64,000 bases of DNA from Chryseobacterium sp. E1 (GTDB lineage: Bacteria; Bacteroidota; Bacteroidia; Flavobacteriales; Weeksellaceae), in the NCBI GenBank assembly GCA_019203745.1, contig CP078104.1:682001-746000 (forward strand). Reading direction: 5' to 3'. The translations under genes were made by a program, and so were the position numbers. The notes under the pieces were generated by a model. The model was not told where the DNA came from and ran no database searches. It worked only from the letters and a program-made list of their open reading frames with translations. Shown here piece by piece: positions 48,005 to 58,732 of this stretch; the stretch's first letter is position 1, and every line of letters starts with the position of its first letter.

Positions 48005-50454
48005 TTAAAAATTGTTAAAAATCCACAAAAACATCTTTTTAATGCTTTGATATGCAGTGATTTCATCAAATTCTTTCAAACTTATCAAAACCATATTCTT
48101 GAACTTTTCATAGTTTTTACCACGGGGCAGTTTCAACATAATCTGGAACTGATATAAATTATTCAGTCTGGCAATCTGTGCTCTTTCAGGTCCTAAAACG
48201 CAATCTTCCGGCAGGTATTTTCTTAAGATGGAGCCCAGAAACTGGGAAGCACGGTCTGCTTTATCTTCTCTTCTGTGTTTCAGCTCAATCATAATCAGTT
48301 TAGTAAACGGCGGGTAGTGGAATTTCTGGCGTTCTGTAAGGATATATTTATAGATCTTCGCCGGATTATTCATCTTGATCAGCTGAAATACGGAATGATC
48401 GGGATTATAAGTCTGAATCAGGATTTTTCCTTTTCCGGAAACTCTTCCCGCTCTTCCTGAAACCTGTGTGATCAGCTGATAAGCTCTTTCTTCGGCTCTG
48501 AAATCCTGCACATACAGAAGAGAATCCGCTTTCGGAATGGCTACCAGCTCAATATGGTCAAAATCAAGCCCTTTTGAAATCATCTGCGTACCCACCACAA
48601 TATCCGTTTCTCTTTCTTCTATTTTTTCATAGAGCTTTTCGTAGGCAAATTTCTTGCGCATGGAATCCACATCCATCCTGTCTACCTCATGATCCGGGAA
48701 TAATTTGGAAACTTCCTCATGAATCTGCTCTACTCCTACTCCTCTTTCATTCAGGTTTTCAGAATGACATTTCGGGCAGGTTTTCGGTTTTGAGGCTCTT
48801 TGCCCGCAATAGTGACATTTCATTTCATTGGCTGCTTTATGATAGGTCATCACCACATCACAGTTGGAACAGTAATTCACATAACCACAGGTTTCGCATT
48901 CCACAACATTGGCATAGCCACGGCGGTTTGAAGCACAATCACCTGATTATGATCATCCACTGTCTTCTTCATATCCTCAATAAGCCTTGAAGAGAAATTT
49001 CCGGACACTTTTTTAGAATCCTGGGCTTCCTTAAAATTGATCAGCTCATATTCCGGCAGACTCACGTTCCCAAACCTTTCATCCAGGAAAACATATTTCA
49101 TCTTATCTTTTCTTGCCCTGTAATAGCTTTCAACAGAAGGGGTTGCAGAGCCTAAAATAACTCCGCCCTTATAAAAACCACCCAAAACCAATGCCGAATC
49201 TTTAGCATTGAAATAAGGAGAAGCTTCTCTAGGTCTGTATGCGGAATCGTGCTCTTCGTCTACCACGATCAATCCTAAATTCTGATAAGGCAGAAACAGG
49301 GCATTACGGGTTCCGATCAAAATACGGATATCATTCTGCCTGATTCTTCTCCATACTTCCACCTTTTCAAAATCCGTTAGCTTCTGATGGTAAAATCCAA
49401 GCTGTTTCCCGTATTTCTTTTCTAACCGCTGGGTAATCTGTTTGGTCAGAGAAATTTCGGGAAGCAGGAACAGAACGTTTTTTCCGGATCTAATACACTC
49501 TTCTATTTTCTCCAGATAAATATGGGTTTTCCCGGAAGAAGTGACCCCGTGAAGCAGTACATTTTACCTTCTTCAAAGGCTTCATCTATTTCAGATTTAG
49601 CTATTTTCTGCTGTTCAGAGAGTTCTTCAAGTTCTTCAAGTTCTCCTTCATAGCTCTCGATCCTGTCTTTCTGCATATAGTATTCCTCTACCAGGCCTTT
49701 GTCTGCAAGGGGTTTAAAATGAGAGCTTCGAAATAGCCATCTTCAAACAGTTCGGCTTTTTTAATAGGGGTTTCAGGATGTTCTGTCTGCTTTTCAAGAA
49801 TCGCAAGGAAAAGGTCCTTCTGTTTCCGTGCTTTATTAAGCCTGATCAGGATATCCGGGAGGTTCTGTTGTAAAACCTCATCCTTGATCCTGACATACGC
49901 TACTTCTTTGGCTTTATATTTCTCAGCAATTTTCTCGTCAATTTCAATATATTGCAGATCAATCAGAGAATTGATTGTTTTGATAATATCTTTTTGGGAA
50001 TGAATGCTTCAATATCTGTCAGATTAATCAGCTGACGCACTTCCAATGCCTGGATCAGATACATTTCATTCACATCCAGGTTTTCAAAATCTACTACTGC
50101 TCCCGGTTTCAGTTTTAAATATGTTTCACTTTCCAGCTTCAAAGAGGAAGGAAAAGCAAAGCGATAAATTTCCCCAAGCCCGCACAGGTAATAATCTGAA
50201 AGCCAGTTCCAGAAACGAAGTTGTTCTTCAGGAAGAATGGGTTTATCATCCAGCATACTGATCACTTCTTTTGCCACAAAACTTTCCGGAGCATTATCAT
50301 GAAGCTCAAATACAATTCCGGTATAGATTTTCTTTCCTCCAAACGGAACAAGCACTCTCATTCCGGGCTGGATCTCAGACATCAGTTCTTCAGGAACTTT
50401 ATAGGTAAAAGATCCTTTTAAATTCAGTGGTAAAACAATTTGAGCGTATTGCAA
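48005..50454 (-). CDS. priA: Primosomal protein N' (replication restart helicase), frameshifted
   Basis: PriA reloads the replication machinery at stalled forks. The N-terminal part reads QYAQIVLPLNLKGSFTYKVP. The helicase Walker A is restored as LLHGVTSSGKTHIYLEKIEE near 49540, and the DEEH box is LIVVDEEHDSAYRPREASPY. The zinc-binding cysteines appear as CETCGYVNYCSNCDVVMTYH and CPKCHSENLNERGVG. Later motifs are VGTQMISKGLDFDHIELVAI and QVSGRAGRVSGKGKILIQTY. At least four breaks occur. The length is about 815 residues. With one base restored near 48030 the end would be at 48015 (KKDVFVDF). Confidence 0.95.
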
Positions 50455-50582
50455 GGGAAATATTTAAAGTGTAAAATTAGATTTTTCTTCAGAAAACTGC
50501 AACTTTGCGGAAATTTCTTTTGGCTTTATGATTCAATGAAAATGGTGACGGTAAATCTTCTTACTATTTAATAATGCAGCTG

Positions 50583-50736
50583 TTTTTTTAACCATTAAGG
50601 AGAATGAAGGTTTTAAGATAATTTAAGTAAAAATCTAAGATTTTTAAAGCTTATGTGTACTTCTTATACACAAACTTGATCAATTTAAAATCAACTTAAG
50701 TTTCAAAAACTTTTGTGACTTTTGTGGTTAAAAAAG
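50583..50736. repeat. Second palindrome-bounded intergenic repeat
   Basis: The stretch starts TTTTTTTAACCATTAAGGAG and ends TTTTGTGGTTAAAAAAG, whose reverse complement CTTTTTTAACCACA mirrors the start. The interior is AT-rich, with CTTATGTGTACTTCTTATAC and AACTTTTGTGACTTTTGTG. No gene is seen. The right end contains the stop codon of the AEC transporter gene. The intervening 128 bases to priA (50455-50582) show nothing recognisable. Confidence 0.65.
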
Positions 50737-51635
50737 CAGTTCAGTAATTTTATACCAAAATGCTGATGTAAAAAAGCCTACAATAATGCTGACTCCGATG
50801 ATCAGGTTGGTCAGTTTTGTATTTAATCTGAACTGTTCCGCAATAATACTTGAGGTAACCAATGTTGGCATCGCCGCTTCAAATACCGTGATTTTGGCAA
50901 CATCGCCTTTTATTTTAAACAAGTGAAAGCCAGCCCAACAACAATTGCAGGTGCCAGAATCAGCTTATAAAGCATTGACATCGACATCTGCGGAATCAAT
51001 TTTTTCCATCCGTTAAATTTCAGCTGCAATCCTACTGAAAATAATGCCAGAGGGCTTACTGTAGCAGCTAACTTATCAAAGAACGGCTCTGCAGCAGTAA
51101 AATCGATAAACTGTGATAACACCAAAGCCGAAATACAACCTATTAATGGCGGAAAAGTAATCAGCCTTTTAAAATAAACAGAGCACTCACCTTTCCTGAT
51201 TTGCTGCCTCCTTTTACAGCCGCAATTATTCCTAAGGTAGAAAGGGCAAAAACATGGTCTGGTCACATATGATGGCGATACTTAATAATCCTTCCCCATA
51301 AAAAGCACTGATGAGAGGAAAACCGATGAAAGAGGTATTGCTATAACCGCTTGCCAATTCCAGAGTACTTCTGGAGCGCCTTGAATATCCCTTACTTTTA
51401 CTGTAAAACATCATAAAAAAGAAGCGAAAACGGAGATGAGAAACGTAGCTAGAATCGGGAACAGCATTTCTGTTGTCCATTTTACTTTAGGCAGATATTT
51501 AAAGGAAACGGCCGGAAGAGCAAGATAAAGAATCCAGGTATTGATGCCTTTGTGGGCATCCGGGTGGATAGATTTTGTTGCTTTGAATATCATCCCTGCC
51601 ACAATGCACACTGCAATCAGAACAAAATTTACCAT
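50728..51635 (-). CDS. AEC (auxin efflux carrier) family transporter (frameshifted)
   Basis: AEC proteins are ten-helix membrane transporters for small organic acids and similar solutes. The N-terminal half has VNFVLIAVCIVAGMIFKATK and NTWILYLALPAVSFKYLP, and the middle GYSNTSFIGFPLISAFYGEG holds the conserved N-x-x-F-x-G-x-P motif. The second half has LAATVSPLALFSVGLQL and FEAAMPTLVTSSIIAEQF. Breaks occur near 51430, 51240 and 50915. The length is about 302 residues. The substrate is unknown. The stop codon lies inside the repeat at 50583-50736. Confidence 0.9.
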
Positions 51636-51772
51636 AACTGTAAAAAAATATACTGCAAATTTACGGCTGATTTTTCAGTTGGAAAGGTAAAATTTATATT
51701 TTTTTGGGTAGAATTCCTGCAAACTCACAGAGTATTGGAATGTACAGATGTAATAGCTTTTGCCTTGATTTT

Positions 51773-52072
51773 TTAGCCTTTAATTCTATTTTTTAAATCC
51801 ATTTCTGCCCCAAGGATTCTGATAATTTCAATTGTATTCATCTTTACTATTCGATAAAAAATAATATGTTTATTGGAAAGAAAACCCAAAATATCCGGAG
51901 CTATATCGCTATAACGTTTTCCCATTTTAGGATTTTCAGCAAGCATCTGACAAAAATAAATTAATTCAAAATAATATTTATCCGCCTGAGCTTCTGACCA
52001 AAATTTATAAGTATATTCATAAATTTTGGAAAAATCTTCAACCGCTTTATGGGTAAACATATATTCAGCCAC
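51773..52072 (-). CDS. parE: Type II toxin, RelE/ParE family
   Basis: ParE toxins poison DNA gyrase; RelE relatives cut mRNA. This intact 99-residue protein has the RelE/ParE fold pattern: TYKFWSEAQADKYYFELIYF, CQMLAENPKMGKRYSDIAPD and LSNKHIIFYRIVKMNTIEII with IRILGAEMDLKNRI at the end. It lacks the Lys/Arg/Tyr RNase residues of RelE, which suits the ParE branch. The start is GTG at 52072, placed directly after the antitoxin stop, so translation is likely coupled; the alternative ATG is four codons on. Confidence 0.9.
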   Translation of the reverse strand: MAEYMFTHKAVEDFSKIYEYTYKFWSEAQADKYYFELIYFCQMLAENPKMGKRYSDIAPDILGFLSNKHIIFYRIVKMNTIEIIRILGAEMDLKNRIKG

Positions 52073-52318
52073 TTATTTTTTCATTTTGCTCTTTAATAAT
52101 GTCAAATGTTTTTCCGGGTCAAAATCAGCGGCTATACCACTTTCAATACCTTCTTTCAAAGCATTTTTCAAAAGCTGAATTTTATTTTCTTCTTCTTCCA
52201 GCAATCTCAAGCCTGCACGAATTACTTCACTCGCATTTTTGTACCTTCCTTCTGAAATCTTATGGTCAACAAAGTCTTCAAAATAGTCACCTAAAGAAAC
52301 TGATGTATTCCGTCCCAT
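52073..52318 (-). CDS. parD: Type II antitoxin, ParD/CopG family
   Basis: The 81-residue antitoxin has an N-terminal ribbon-helix-helix DNA-binding part, NTSVSLGDYFEDFVDHKISE and RYKNASEVIRAGLRLLEEEE, followed by a helical toxin-binding tail (LLKNALKEGIESGIAADFDP). The pattern ISEGRYKNASEVIRAGLRLL is characteristic of ParD. It lies directly upstream of the toxin and behind an operator, so the pair should regulate itself. Confidence 0.93.
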   Translation of the reverse strand: MGRNTSVSLGDYFEDFVDHKISEGRYKNASEVIRAGLRLLEEEENKIQLLKNALKEGIESGIAADFDPEKHLTLLKSKMKK

Positions 52319-52345
52319 TATATATTGGTTTTAAACTTAATACAT

Positions 52346-52367
52346 CAAAGTTACCAATTTTTGGTAA
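52346..52367 (-). promoter_or_regulatory. parDE promoter and operator
   Basis: On the minus strand a -7 box TAACTTTG (52353-52346) overlaps the perfect palindrome TTACCAA-TTT-TTGGTAA (52351-52367). The palindrome lies 33 bases before the parD ATG. A ParD dimer bound there would block the promoter. Confidence 0.75.
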
Positions 52368-52428
52368 TTAATCAGATTATTATGGAATTTTATTTAAAAT
52401 ATAATTTCTTTACTGAAAAACACAGATT

Positions 52429-54890
52429 TTAATTTCCGGTATCCCAAAGACTCATCACTTCAATGTTCTCCAAAGATTTTGAAAGGGTAATTCTTTTCGA
52501 GGTTTTTGGAAGAAGGTCAAAGAAATTATCACTGAAATGCGTATCTCCTATCAGATAGACATCTTTTGCGAAAACATCGGTTGAAACTTCAATTTCTGTA
52601 GGAGATATTTTTTTAATTGTAATATCCGGTTTCGTAAGCTTTAAGTCTTTCGGTTTTTAAAGAAAAATAAATTTTCCTGTTTCAATGATTCATTCTTAAC
52701 ATACGTTTTCAATACCGCTTTTGACAAATCAAACTTTGAGAATTCTGTTTTTGAAATTTCAAAGTGTTTCTCACTGGAATTGGCCCTTATCTTATCTGCA
52801 GCATCTATTCCCCACAGAAAATTACCGTCAAAATCAAATAACTCTGCCCCGGAATCTGCGGATACAGCATTCATTAAATCATTAATAAAATAAATATCAT
52901 AGGCTTTTTCTGTTTCTGCAACGGATATCAACAGAGGTTCAAAGCTTCTTTTGCCTGATAATGGAAAGCTTTCCAATTCCCGAGATAATCAATAGAAGAC
53001 CATGAAACCACCGGCCAGCAGTCATTAAGCTGCCAGTATAAAGTCCCCATATTGTATGGTTTTGCACGACGGTGAGCCTCGATTGCAATCTGCATCCCAC
53101 GGGCCTGTAATAATTGGGAAATATAATTGTATTTTACGAAATCTGCCGGAACATGATAATCCCTCTTCATGTATTCATTGATAATCTCCCAGCCTCTCGC
53201 ATGCTTTTCGTGAGCCTTTATGACTGAATTCTGTAAGCTAAGATCCGGAACTCCTGAAAACATAGTTTTTGTGGTTGCAAGCGTCGGCATCCCCTGAAAG
53301 CCATATTCAGACATAAACCTTCCTACTTTTTCGTTATAAATTTCAAATGGCTGCTCGCCCCACCATACGCCCCAATAATGGGAGTCCCCTTCTGTAAGAC
53401 TTTCCTTATGTCCCCATCCGATCGAAGGAGAACTGGGCCAGTAAATATTTTTATCTGCCGTAAGATTTTCTTTTAATGTATTAGGAATCAGATCATGAAA
53501 CAGCTTTTTATAATCTTTCCAAACCTGAAGGGAATCATTTTTGAATATTTGAACTGCTTCTGATATCCCCAGTTGACAATGGCTTCATCTATTTCGTTAT
53601 TTCCGCACCATAAAGCAACTGAAGGGTGATTCTGAAGTCTGCTGACCTGATCTTTCACTTCTTTTTTACATTGGCTAAAAACGTTTCGTCTCCCGGATAA
53701 AAACTTCCTGCAAACATGAAGTCCTGCCACACCAGAATTCCGTTTTCATCGCAGGCTTTGTAGAATTCATCATCTTCATAAATTCCTCCGCCCCAGATAC
53801 GGATCATATTCATATTGGCTTCTTTGGCGTCCCTGATCAGCTTTTGATATTTTCCTTTCGTCATGCGTGGTGAAAAACTATCTCCCGGAATCAATTGGTA
53901 CCTTTGATATACAACGGATTACCATTGACCTTAAAATAAAATGATTTTCCTCCGGCATCTTTTTCCTGTACGAGCTCTATTGTTCTCAACCCTAATTTCA
54001 TCTCTTCATCTGAAAGCGATTCCGAATCTTTATTCAATGAAAATTTCATATCATAAAGAAATGCTTCTCCCCATCCATTAGGCTGCCACAGCTTCGGGTT
54101 CTTAATGGCAAAAGGAATAGTGAGCCGGTTATTTCCTTTTTTAACTGAACTGTATTCACCTTATCATTGATCCTGAAAGTATACTTTCCTTCTTTTTCAG
54201 CCAAAATTAAAGTATGAATATCTAGATCAGCAGTTTTACCTGATAATTTTTTTGCTCAATCTGAATGGTTTCAATCTTTGCAGTATTCCAGAATTCAATT
54301 TTTACATCCTTCCAGATTCCTGTCGTTACCAATCTGGGTCCCCAATCCCAACCAAACTGATACTGTGCTTTTCTTACAAAACTTCTCGGTGACTCCGGCA
54401 TTGTGAACGGAACCTGCTTAGCCCGTTTTTTTTTCTTCTTCACAGCAGATCTGAATGTAATCCTCAGTTCATTCTCCCCTTTTCTCAACAAGCCTTTCAC
54501 CGGAATTTCCCACTTCCTGAACATATTATCTGTTTTTTTCAGCAGTTTTCCGTTCAGATAGATTTCTGAAAAAGTATCCAGTCCGTTGAATACAAGGTTG
54601 GCATGGTGATTTTCCAGTTCTTTCTGAGAAATACTGAAATGGGTCTGATAGTCCCAGTCTTCATTTTCTACCCATTGTACTTTCTTTTCATTTTCATCTT
54701 TAAAAGGATCAGGAATAACCTTATTATTCATCAGATCCAGATGAACTGTTCCCGGTATCTTTGCAGGAAGCCAGTGCTGATCTTTCGAATTTTTGAACTG
54801 CCAGTTCTCAGAAGCCAGTTTCTTTTCCGAAGACTGAGCAGCAATAAACGTCTGAATGAAGGTGAAAGCAAAAAGGATAGTTTTATTCAT
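52429..54890 (-). CDS. Beta-mannosidase, GH2 family, exported (frameshifted)
   Basis: GH2 beta-mannosidases remove terminal mannose from mannan or N-glycan pieces. The signal is [18 protein letters not shown]. The N-terminal sugar-binding domain is [20 protein letters not shown] on, then [20 protein letters not shown]. The catalytic domain shows [39 protein letters not shown] (acid/base Glu) and [20 protein letters not shown] (nucleophile Glu), then [20 protein letters not shown]. At least seven breaks occur, all in homopolymers. The joined length is about 820 residues. It is probably periplasmic. Confidence 0.93.
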
Positions 54891-55053
54891 TAATAAGTTT
54901 GTTTACGATTCTATGAATCCCATATTTAATAAGTTCGCTATTAAAATTAATAAGTAATCCCAGTTTGATATGGGCCTGTTTCAAATAGGTCAGTACCTGT
55001 GAGTGAAAAATAGGATTTAATTCCAGTACAGATTTCACTTCTATTATCACCTT
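54883..55053 (-). pseudogene. Remnant of a GxxExxY family protein (C-terminal part only)
   Basis: The minus strand encodes VIIEVKSVLELNPIFHSQVL, TYLKQAHIKLGLLINFNSEL and [11 protein letters not shown], which matches the C-terminal half of GxxExxY proteins, small proteins related to PD-(D/E)XK nucleases (IIEVKS carries the E-x-K part). The N-terminal half with the name-giving motif is absent; upstream sequence is non-coding. The remnant's stop overlaps the first codons of the mannosidase. It is too short to be functional and is probably a decayed gene. Confidence 0.7.
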
Positions 55054-55127
55054 ATAATTCTATTCATCCCAATCATTTTACTATTCCTCACTATTCTTAG
55101 AATGATAAAGTGAAGGATAATTCTAGT

Positions 55128-55789
55128 TTATTTATTCTTCAGCGCAACAACCTCCGCCGGATTGGCAAAAGCCCCACCATCTGTAATGGCCGAAGAATGA
55201 AAATATCCTGCATTGGTGAAAGCTCTCAGTTCTTCAATATTCGAAGATCGAAGTCCGCCTCCTACCAGAATTTCTATTCTGCCGTCAGAAAGCTCAACCA
55301 GTTTTTTCAGATTCTCTTTACCCTCTGACACATTAGGTTTCTGACCTGAAGTAAGGATGGTTGTAAAACCACATTCTATTACTTTTTCTAAAGAATCTTC
55401 CAGATTTTTTGCCCTGTCGAAAGCTCTGTGAAATGTGCACTGAAACGGTGCTGCCAATTCTACCAAAGCTTTGTTCTTCTCAACATCCACCTCATCATTT
55501 TCATTCAGAATTCCAAACACAAAGCCATCTACGTTTAAGGATTTCAATTGAATCAGATCTTTTTCATCTGTTCAAACTCAGCTTCAGAATACGTAAAGTC
55601 TCCTCCTCTTGGACGTATCATGACAAAAACCGGGATACTGATTTTCTCACGAAGCTGTTTGGTAGTTTCAAAATCTGGAGTTGTTCCTCCCTCACTCAGC
55701 CCATCACATAATTCGATTCTGTCTGCTCCGTTCTCAAAAGCGATGATTGCCGATTCGGGATTAAAGCATGCTATTTCTATTTTTGACAT
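55128..55789 (-). CDS. cutC: CutC family protein (frameshifted)
   Basis: CutC proteins are (beta/alpha)8-barrel proteins named from copper tolerance; the reaction is not known. The N-terminus is SKIEIACFNPESAIIAFENG, then ADRIELCDGLSEGGTTPDFE and IPVFVMIRPRGGDFTYSEAE. After a break near 55560 it continues GFVFGILNENDEVDVEKNKA, QCTFHRAFDRAKNLEDSLEK, TTILTSGQKPNVSEGKENLK and IEILVGGGLRSSNIEELRA. The length is about 221 residues, normal. It lies 16 bases after the lipoprotein gene stop and may be cotranscribed with it. Confidence 0.94.
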
Positions 55790-55804
55790 TGTATCTGTTT
55801 AATT

Positions 55805-56374
55805 TTATTTCGGTTCATCCTGCAATACATCTGCAATCAGAAAGCTCCCGTTTTCTTTGATTACTTTTATCACTGATGGATATTTAGCTTTATAACCATC
55901 ATCTCTCAGCACTACATTAAAGGTATATTCATTTTTTGAAGAGGATTTTAATTCACAGCTCTCCATCTCAATATTATTCCAATCCTGAGCAGGGATAAGA
56001 AACCCGACCCCGATTCCGGCCTTATCTGTATTGAATTTGTTTTTCCATTTGCCTTTAAATTCTTTCTCAGTAAGGCTTCCGTCTATATCAAGATCTACAT
56101 TCGTAGCATCGGTTTTATAATCATAATACTCTTGCGTAGTCATTTTCTGCATATTTTTATCCTGGCTCACAAGATCTGCTTTAAAATATTCTACAATACT
56201 TTTCTCCAACCACTTTTTGGCTTCTCCGGAATCATGATCCGGTGTTGCAGCCGTATTCAAAACCACTTTTTCTTTTGCCTGCTGAATCCCAGGTTCTGTC
56301 ATTGTTACACTCTCCTTCTTTTCTTCCTTACACGCTGTGATTAAAAATAAGGAAGCGATAATCGTTCTTTTCAT
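55805..56374 (-). CDS. Lipoprotein of unknown function
   Basis: This intact 189-residue protein has a lipoprotein signal (TIIASLFLITAC, Cys at residue 15). The linker is charged, and the domain reads KKWLEKSIVEYFKADLVSQD and QEYYDYKTDATNVDLDIDGS, then IGVGFLIPAQDWNNIEMESC and KAKYPSVIKVIKENGSFLIA. The pattern is like DUF3828 or other small stress or virulence lipoproteins, but I cannot name a family with confidence. It lies between glycosylasparaginase and cutC. Confidence 0.7.
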   Translation of the reverse strand: MKRTIIASLFLITACKEEKKESVTMTEPGIQQAKEKVVLNTAATPDHDSGEAKKWLEKSIVEYFKADLVSQDKNMQKMTTQEYYDYKTDATNVDLDIDGSLTEKEFKGKWKNKFNTDKAGIGVGFLIPAQDWNNIEMESCELKSSSKNEYTFNVVLRDDGYKAKYPSVIKVIKENGSFLIADVLQDEPK

Positions 56375-56426
56375 ATTTTGTTTTGGTCTATATTTCTGAT
56401 AAAGATTGTCTTTACACCTTTGTATA

Positions 56427-57426
56427 TTATTTCAACGCAAATTCAGGTTTCTCAAGACGGTTTTCTTTCTGGTCGTAAACCGCAAAGTTGAACCCATCCT
56501 GAATACAGTAAGAACCGTATTCTCCTTTTTTGTTGATGGCAATAAAGCCTACCTGAATATCCTTCAGGTTTTTATTTCTTCTCTGATTGATCTTTACAAT
56601 TCTGTCCACTGCTTCTTTACAGGCTTCCTGCGGATTTCTGCCCTGTCTCATCAGTTCAACAACCAGATGGGTACCTACTGTTCTTATCACCTCTTCACCA
56701 TGTCCGGTTGCTGTTGCAGCTCCCACTTCATTATCAACGAATAAACCGGCACCAATAATAGGAGAATCACCTACTCTTCCATGCATTTTAAAAGCCATCC
56801 CGCTCGTTGTACAGGCACCTGAAAGGTTTCCATGAGCATCCAGAGCAATCATACCGATGGTATCATGGTTTTCAATATTGGCAATAGGTTTATACTGACT
56901 GGTTTTCAGCCATTCTTTCCATTCTTTTTCTGATTCGGGAGTGAGTAGGTTTTCTTTTTAAAACCTTGCGAAAGGGCAAACTGTAATGCACCGTCTCCTA
57001 CAAGCATTACGTGAGGGGTCTTTTCCATTACCGCTCTGGCAACGGAAATCGGGTTTTTAATATGTTCCAGACATGCTACCGAACCGATATTATAATTTTC
57101 GTCCATGATACAGGCATCCAGCGTTACTCTTCCGTCTCTGTCCGGACGGCCTCCATACCCTACACTTCTTTCCTTGGGATCCAGTTCTACGAGACGAACT
57201 CCTTTTTCAACGGCATCCAAAGCTTTCCCCCTTTTCCCAGAATAGTCCAGGCTTCTTCGTTAGCTTTAAGACCGAAATTCCAGGTAGAAAGTACAATCGG
57301 TTTATTGATTGCTTCAGCAGATGTATTTTCCGGTAATCCGGCAGCCATCAGATCCAGCGGGTTTACGGCGAGTGCTGCTGTTGCAATTCCCAGTTTTTTT
57401 ATAAAACTTCTTCGGTTATTGTTCAT
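56427..57426 (-). CDS. N4-(beta-N-acetylglucosaminyl)-L-asparaginase (glycosylasparaginase), frameshifted
   Basis: The enzyme cleaves the GlcNAc-asparagine link of N-glycopeptides. It closely matches the Elizabethkingia meningoseptica enzyme: PIVLSTWNFGLKANEEAW, ERSVGYGGRPDRDGRVTLDA, MDENYNIGSVACLEHIKNPI. The protein self-cleaves before Thr in NIENHDTIGMIALD; that Thr is the nucleophile. GRVGDSPIIGAGLFVDNEVG and GHGEEVIRTVGTHLVVELMR follow. The Tat-like signal RRSFIKKLGIATAALAVNP suggests export folded. Breaks occur near 57225 and 56955. The length is about 333 residues. Confidence 0.95.
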
Positions 57427-57533
57427 AGTATCTCAAATTATTAATCCCCAACAAATCTAAAAAAACTTCTATGAAATCCTCGGGCGAATCAAGGAATATC
57501 TGTTTGTTATTTTTATTTATCTTTACTGCTGTA

Positions 57534-58131
57534 ATGGATTCTTTTAAAACATTCAGGAATATTCCTTTCTTTCAGGAGCTGTCTGATGAAGAAATCAATA
57601 TCCTGGTCAGCATCAGTACTCCGAGGTTTCTTCGTAAAAAGAGAAGCTGGCTGAGCCTGGTCAGTCTTTTAACCATTTATTCATTATGTCTCACGGGTTG
57701 CTGAGATTTTTCTTTGATGATGAAAACGGAATTGAAAGTAACCTTTTTCCCCTCAGAAAAGGAGGCTGCCATTATGGAAGCCCCGGAGTCCTATTCTGGT
57801 GAGACTGAAAGAAAATACACTATAGAAGCCGTTATTGAAAGCCAACTCTTCCTGTTCAGCAAAAATGAATTTGAAGACATCGCATTTCAGCACAGGGGCA
57901 TTTATAATGTATATCTCAAGTCTCTGAAGATGATCATTACTATATCAAAGACACGCATAGAGCAGTTTTGTTCCACCTCTCCGCATTCACGCTATGAAGA
58001 GTTTCTGGAAACGAGACCATTTACTTCTCAAAATGCCAACAGAAAGTATATTGCTAATTTTCTGGGCATTACCCCAACTCTCTTTCAAGGATGACAGCCC
58101 GAATTCATAAAAAAAGGAACGAAAAAAAAAT
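57534..58131 (+). CDS. Crp/Fnr family transcriptional regulator (frameshifted)
   Basis: A cyclic-nucleotide-type sensor domain (MDSFKTFRNIPFFQELSDEE, HGLLRFFFDDENG) is followed, through breaks near 57645 and 57745, by EAPESYSGETERKYTIEAVI, ESQLFLFSKNEFEDIAFQHR and a C-terminal helix-turn-helix ENRPFTSQ-like stretch: QNANRKYIANFLGITPNSLS with RMTARIHKKRN after a break near 58075. The length is about 198 residues, as in flavobacterial Crp-like regulators. The ligand is unknown. It lies upstream of the DUF3302/HlyD/TolC unit and may regulate it. Confidence 0.87.
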
Positions 58132-58365
58132 AACTTAGGAATACTTTTTCTCACTTTATTCGATCTAATTTTGCTTCATCAAAATACGAAGACACCATTC
58201 GTTAAAAAAGCAAAATGAGAAAATATCACCTGAAAAACACAACTTATATTGACTAAGCTTTAATCTTCCCTTAAGATTCAAAGTAACCGGCTGCATGTTT
58301 GTTGATCATCAGGTTACTGCCTTGTTTTACATTTAATATCATTTTTTACCTTATACAATTTATTT
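58132..58365. other. Intergenic region before the DUF3302-HlyD-TolC unit
   Basis: No gene is seen. A -7-like box TAATTTTG lies at 58166-58173. AGTAACC and GGTTACT (around 58280-58317) form an inverted repeat separated by about 23 bases and could be a regulator site for the efflux unit. Both are tentative. Confidence 0.4.
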
Positions 58366-58713
58366 ATGCAAAGAATATCAATACTTCTCTGCCTGCTGTT
58401 ATCATGCAATTTTGTTCAGGCATCAACAGGTCATTTAGAAGACAATATAGCTAATGCTGCATCATGGTTCATTTTACTTGTTTTACCTGTTGCAGGCATT
58501 TATCTTTTCTGGAAAGTTCATATTTATCCGGAAAAAGTAGCTGAGAAAAAGAACCATCCTCAGCTTAACGCCATAAAAAGCATGTGCCTCCTTTCCCTTG
58601 TTTTTGGAGGCCTTTTATGGCCGGTTGCCTTAATCTGGGCCAATTATGATTATGGCAATCAGAACGATCAGAAAAAGACACAGACCTTATTGAAGAAGAG
58701 AAAGAATTTATAA
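58366..58713 (+). CDS. DUF3302 membrane protein (YiaW-like)
   Basis: This 115-residue protein has two strong hydrophobic segments, WFILLVLPVAGIYLFWKV and SMCLLSLVFGGLLWPVALIW, in a signal-bearing frame MQRISILLCLLLSCNFVQAS. It fits the DUF3302 family found beside HlyD-type secretion genes in other bacteria. Its role is probably accessory to the following membrane-fusion protein. It is followed 19 bases later by the HlyD gene. Confidence 0.82.
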   Translation: MQRISILLCLLLSCNFVQASTGHLEDNIANAASWFILLVLPVAGIYLFWKVHIYPEKVAEKKNHPQLNAIKSMCLLSLVFGGLLWPVALIWANYDYGNQNDQKKTQTLLKKRKNL

Positions 58714-58732
58714 CTCCTGAAAATTAACACTT

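Noticed and set aside
57471..57533. Earlier start for the Crp-like regulator
   Set aside because: The frame is open from 57471 but encodes a hydrophobic stretch foreign to the family; the Met at 57534 begins the usual sequence.
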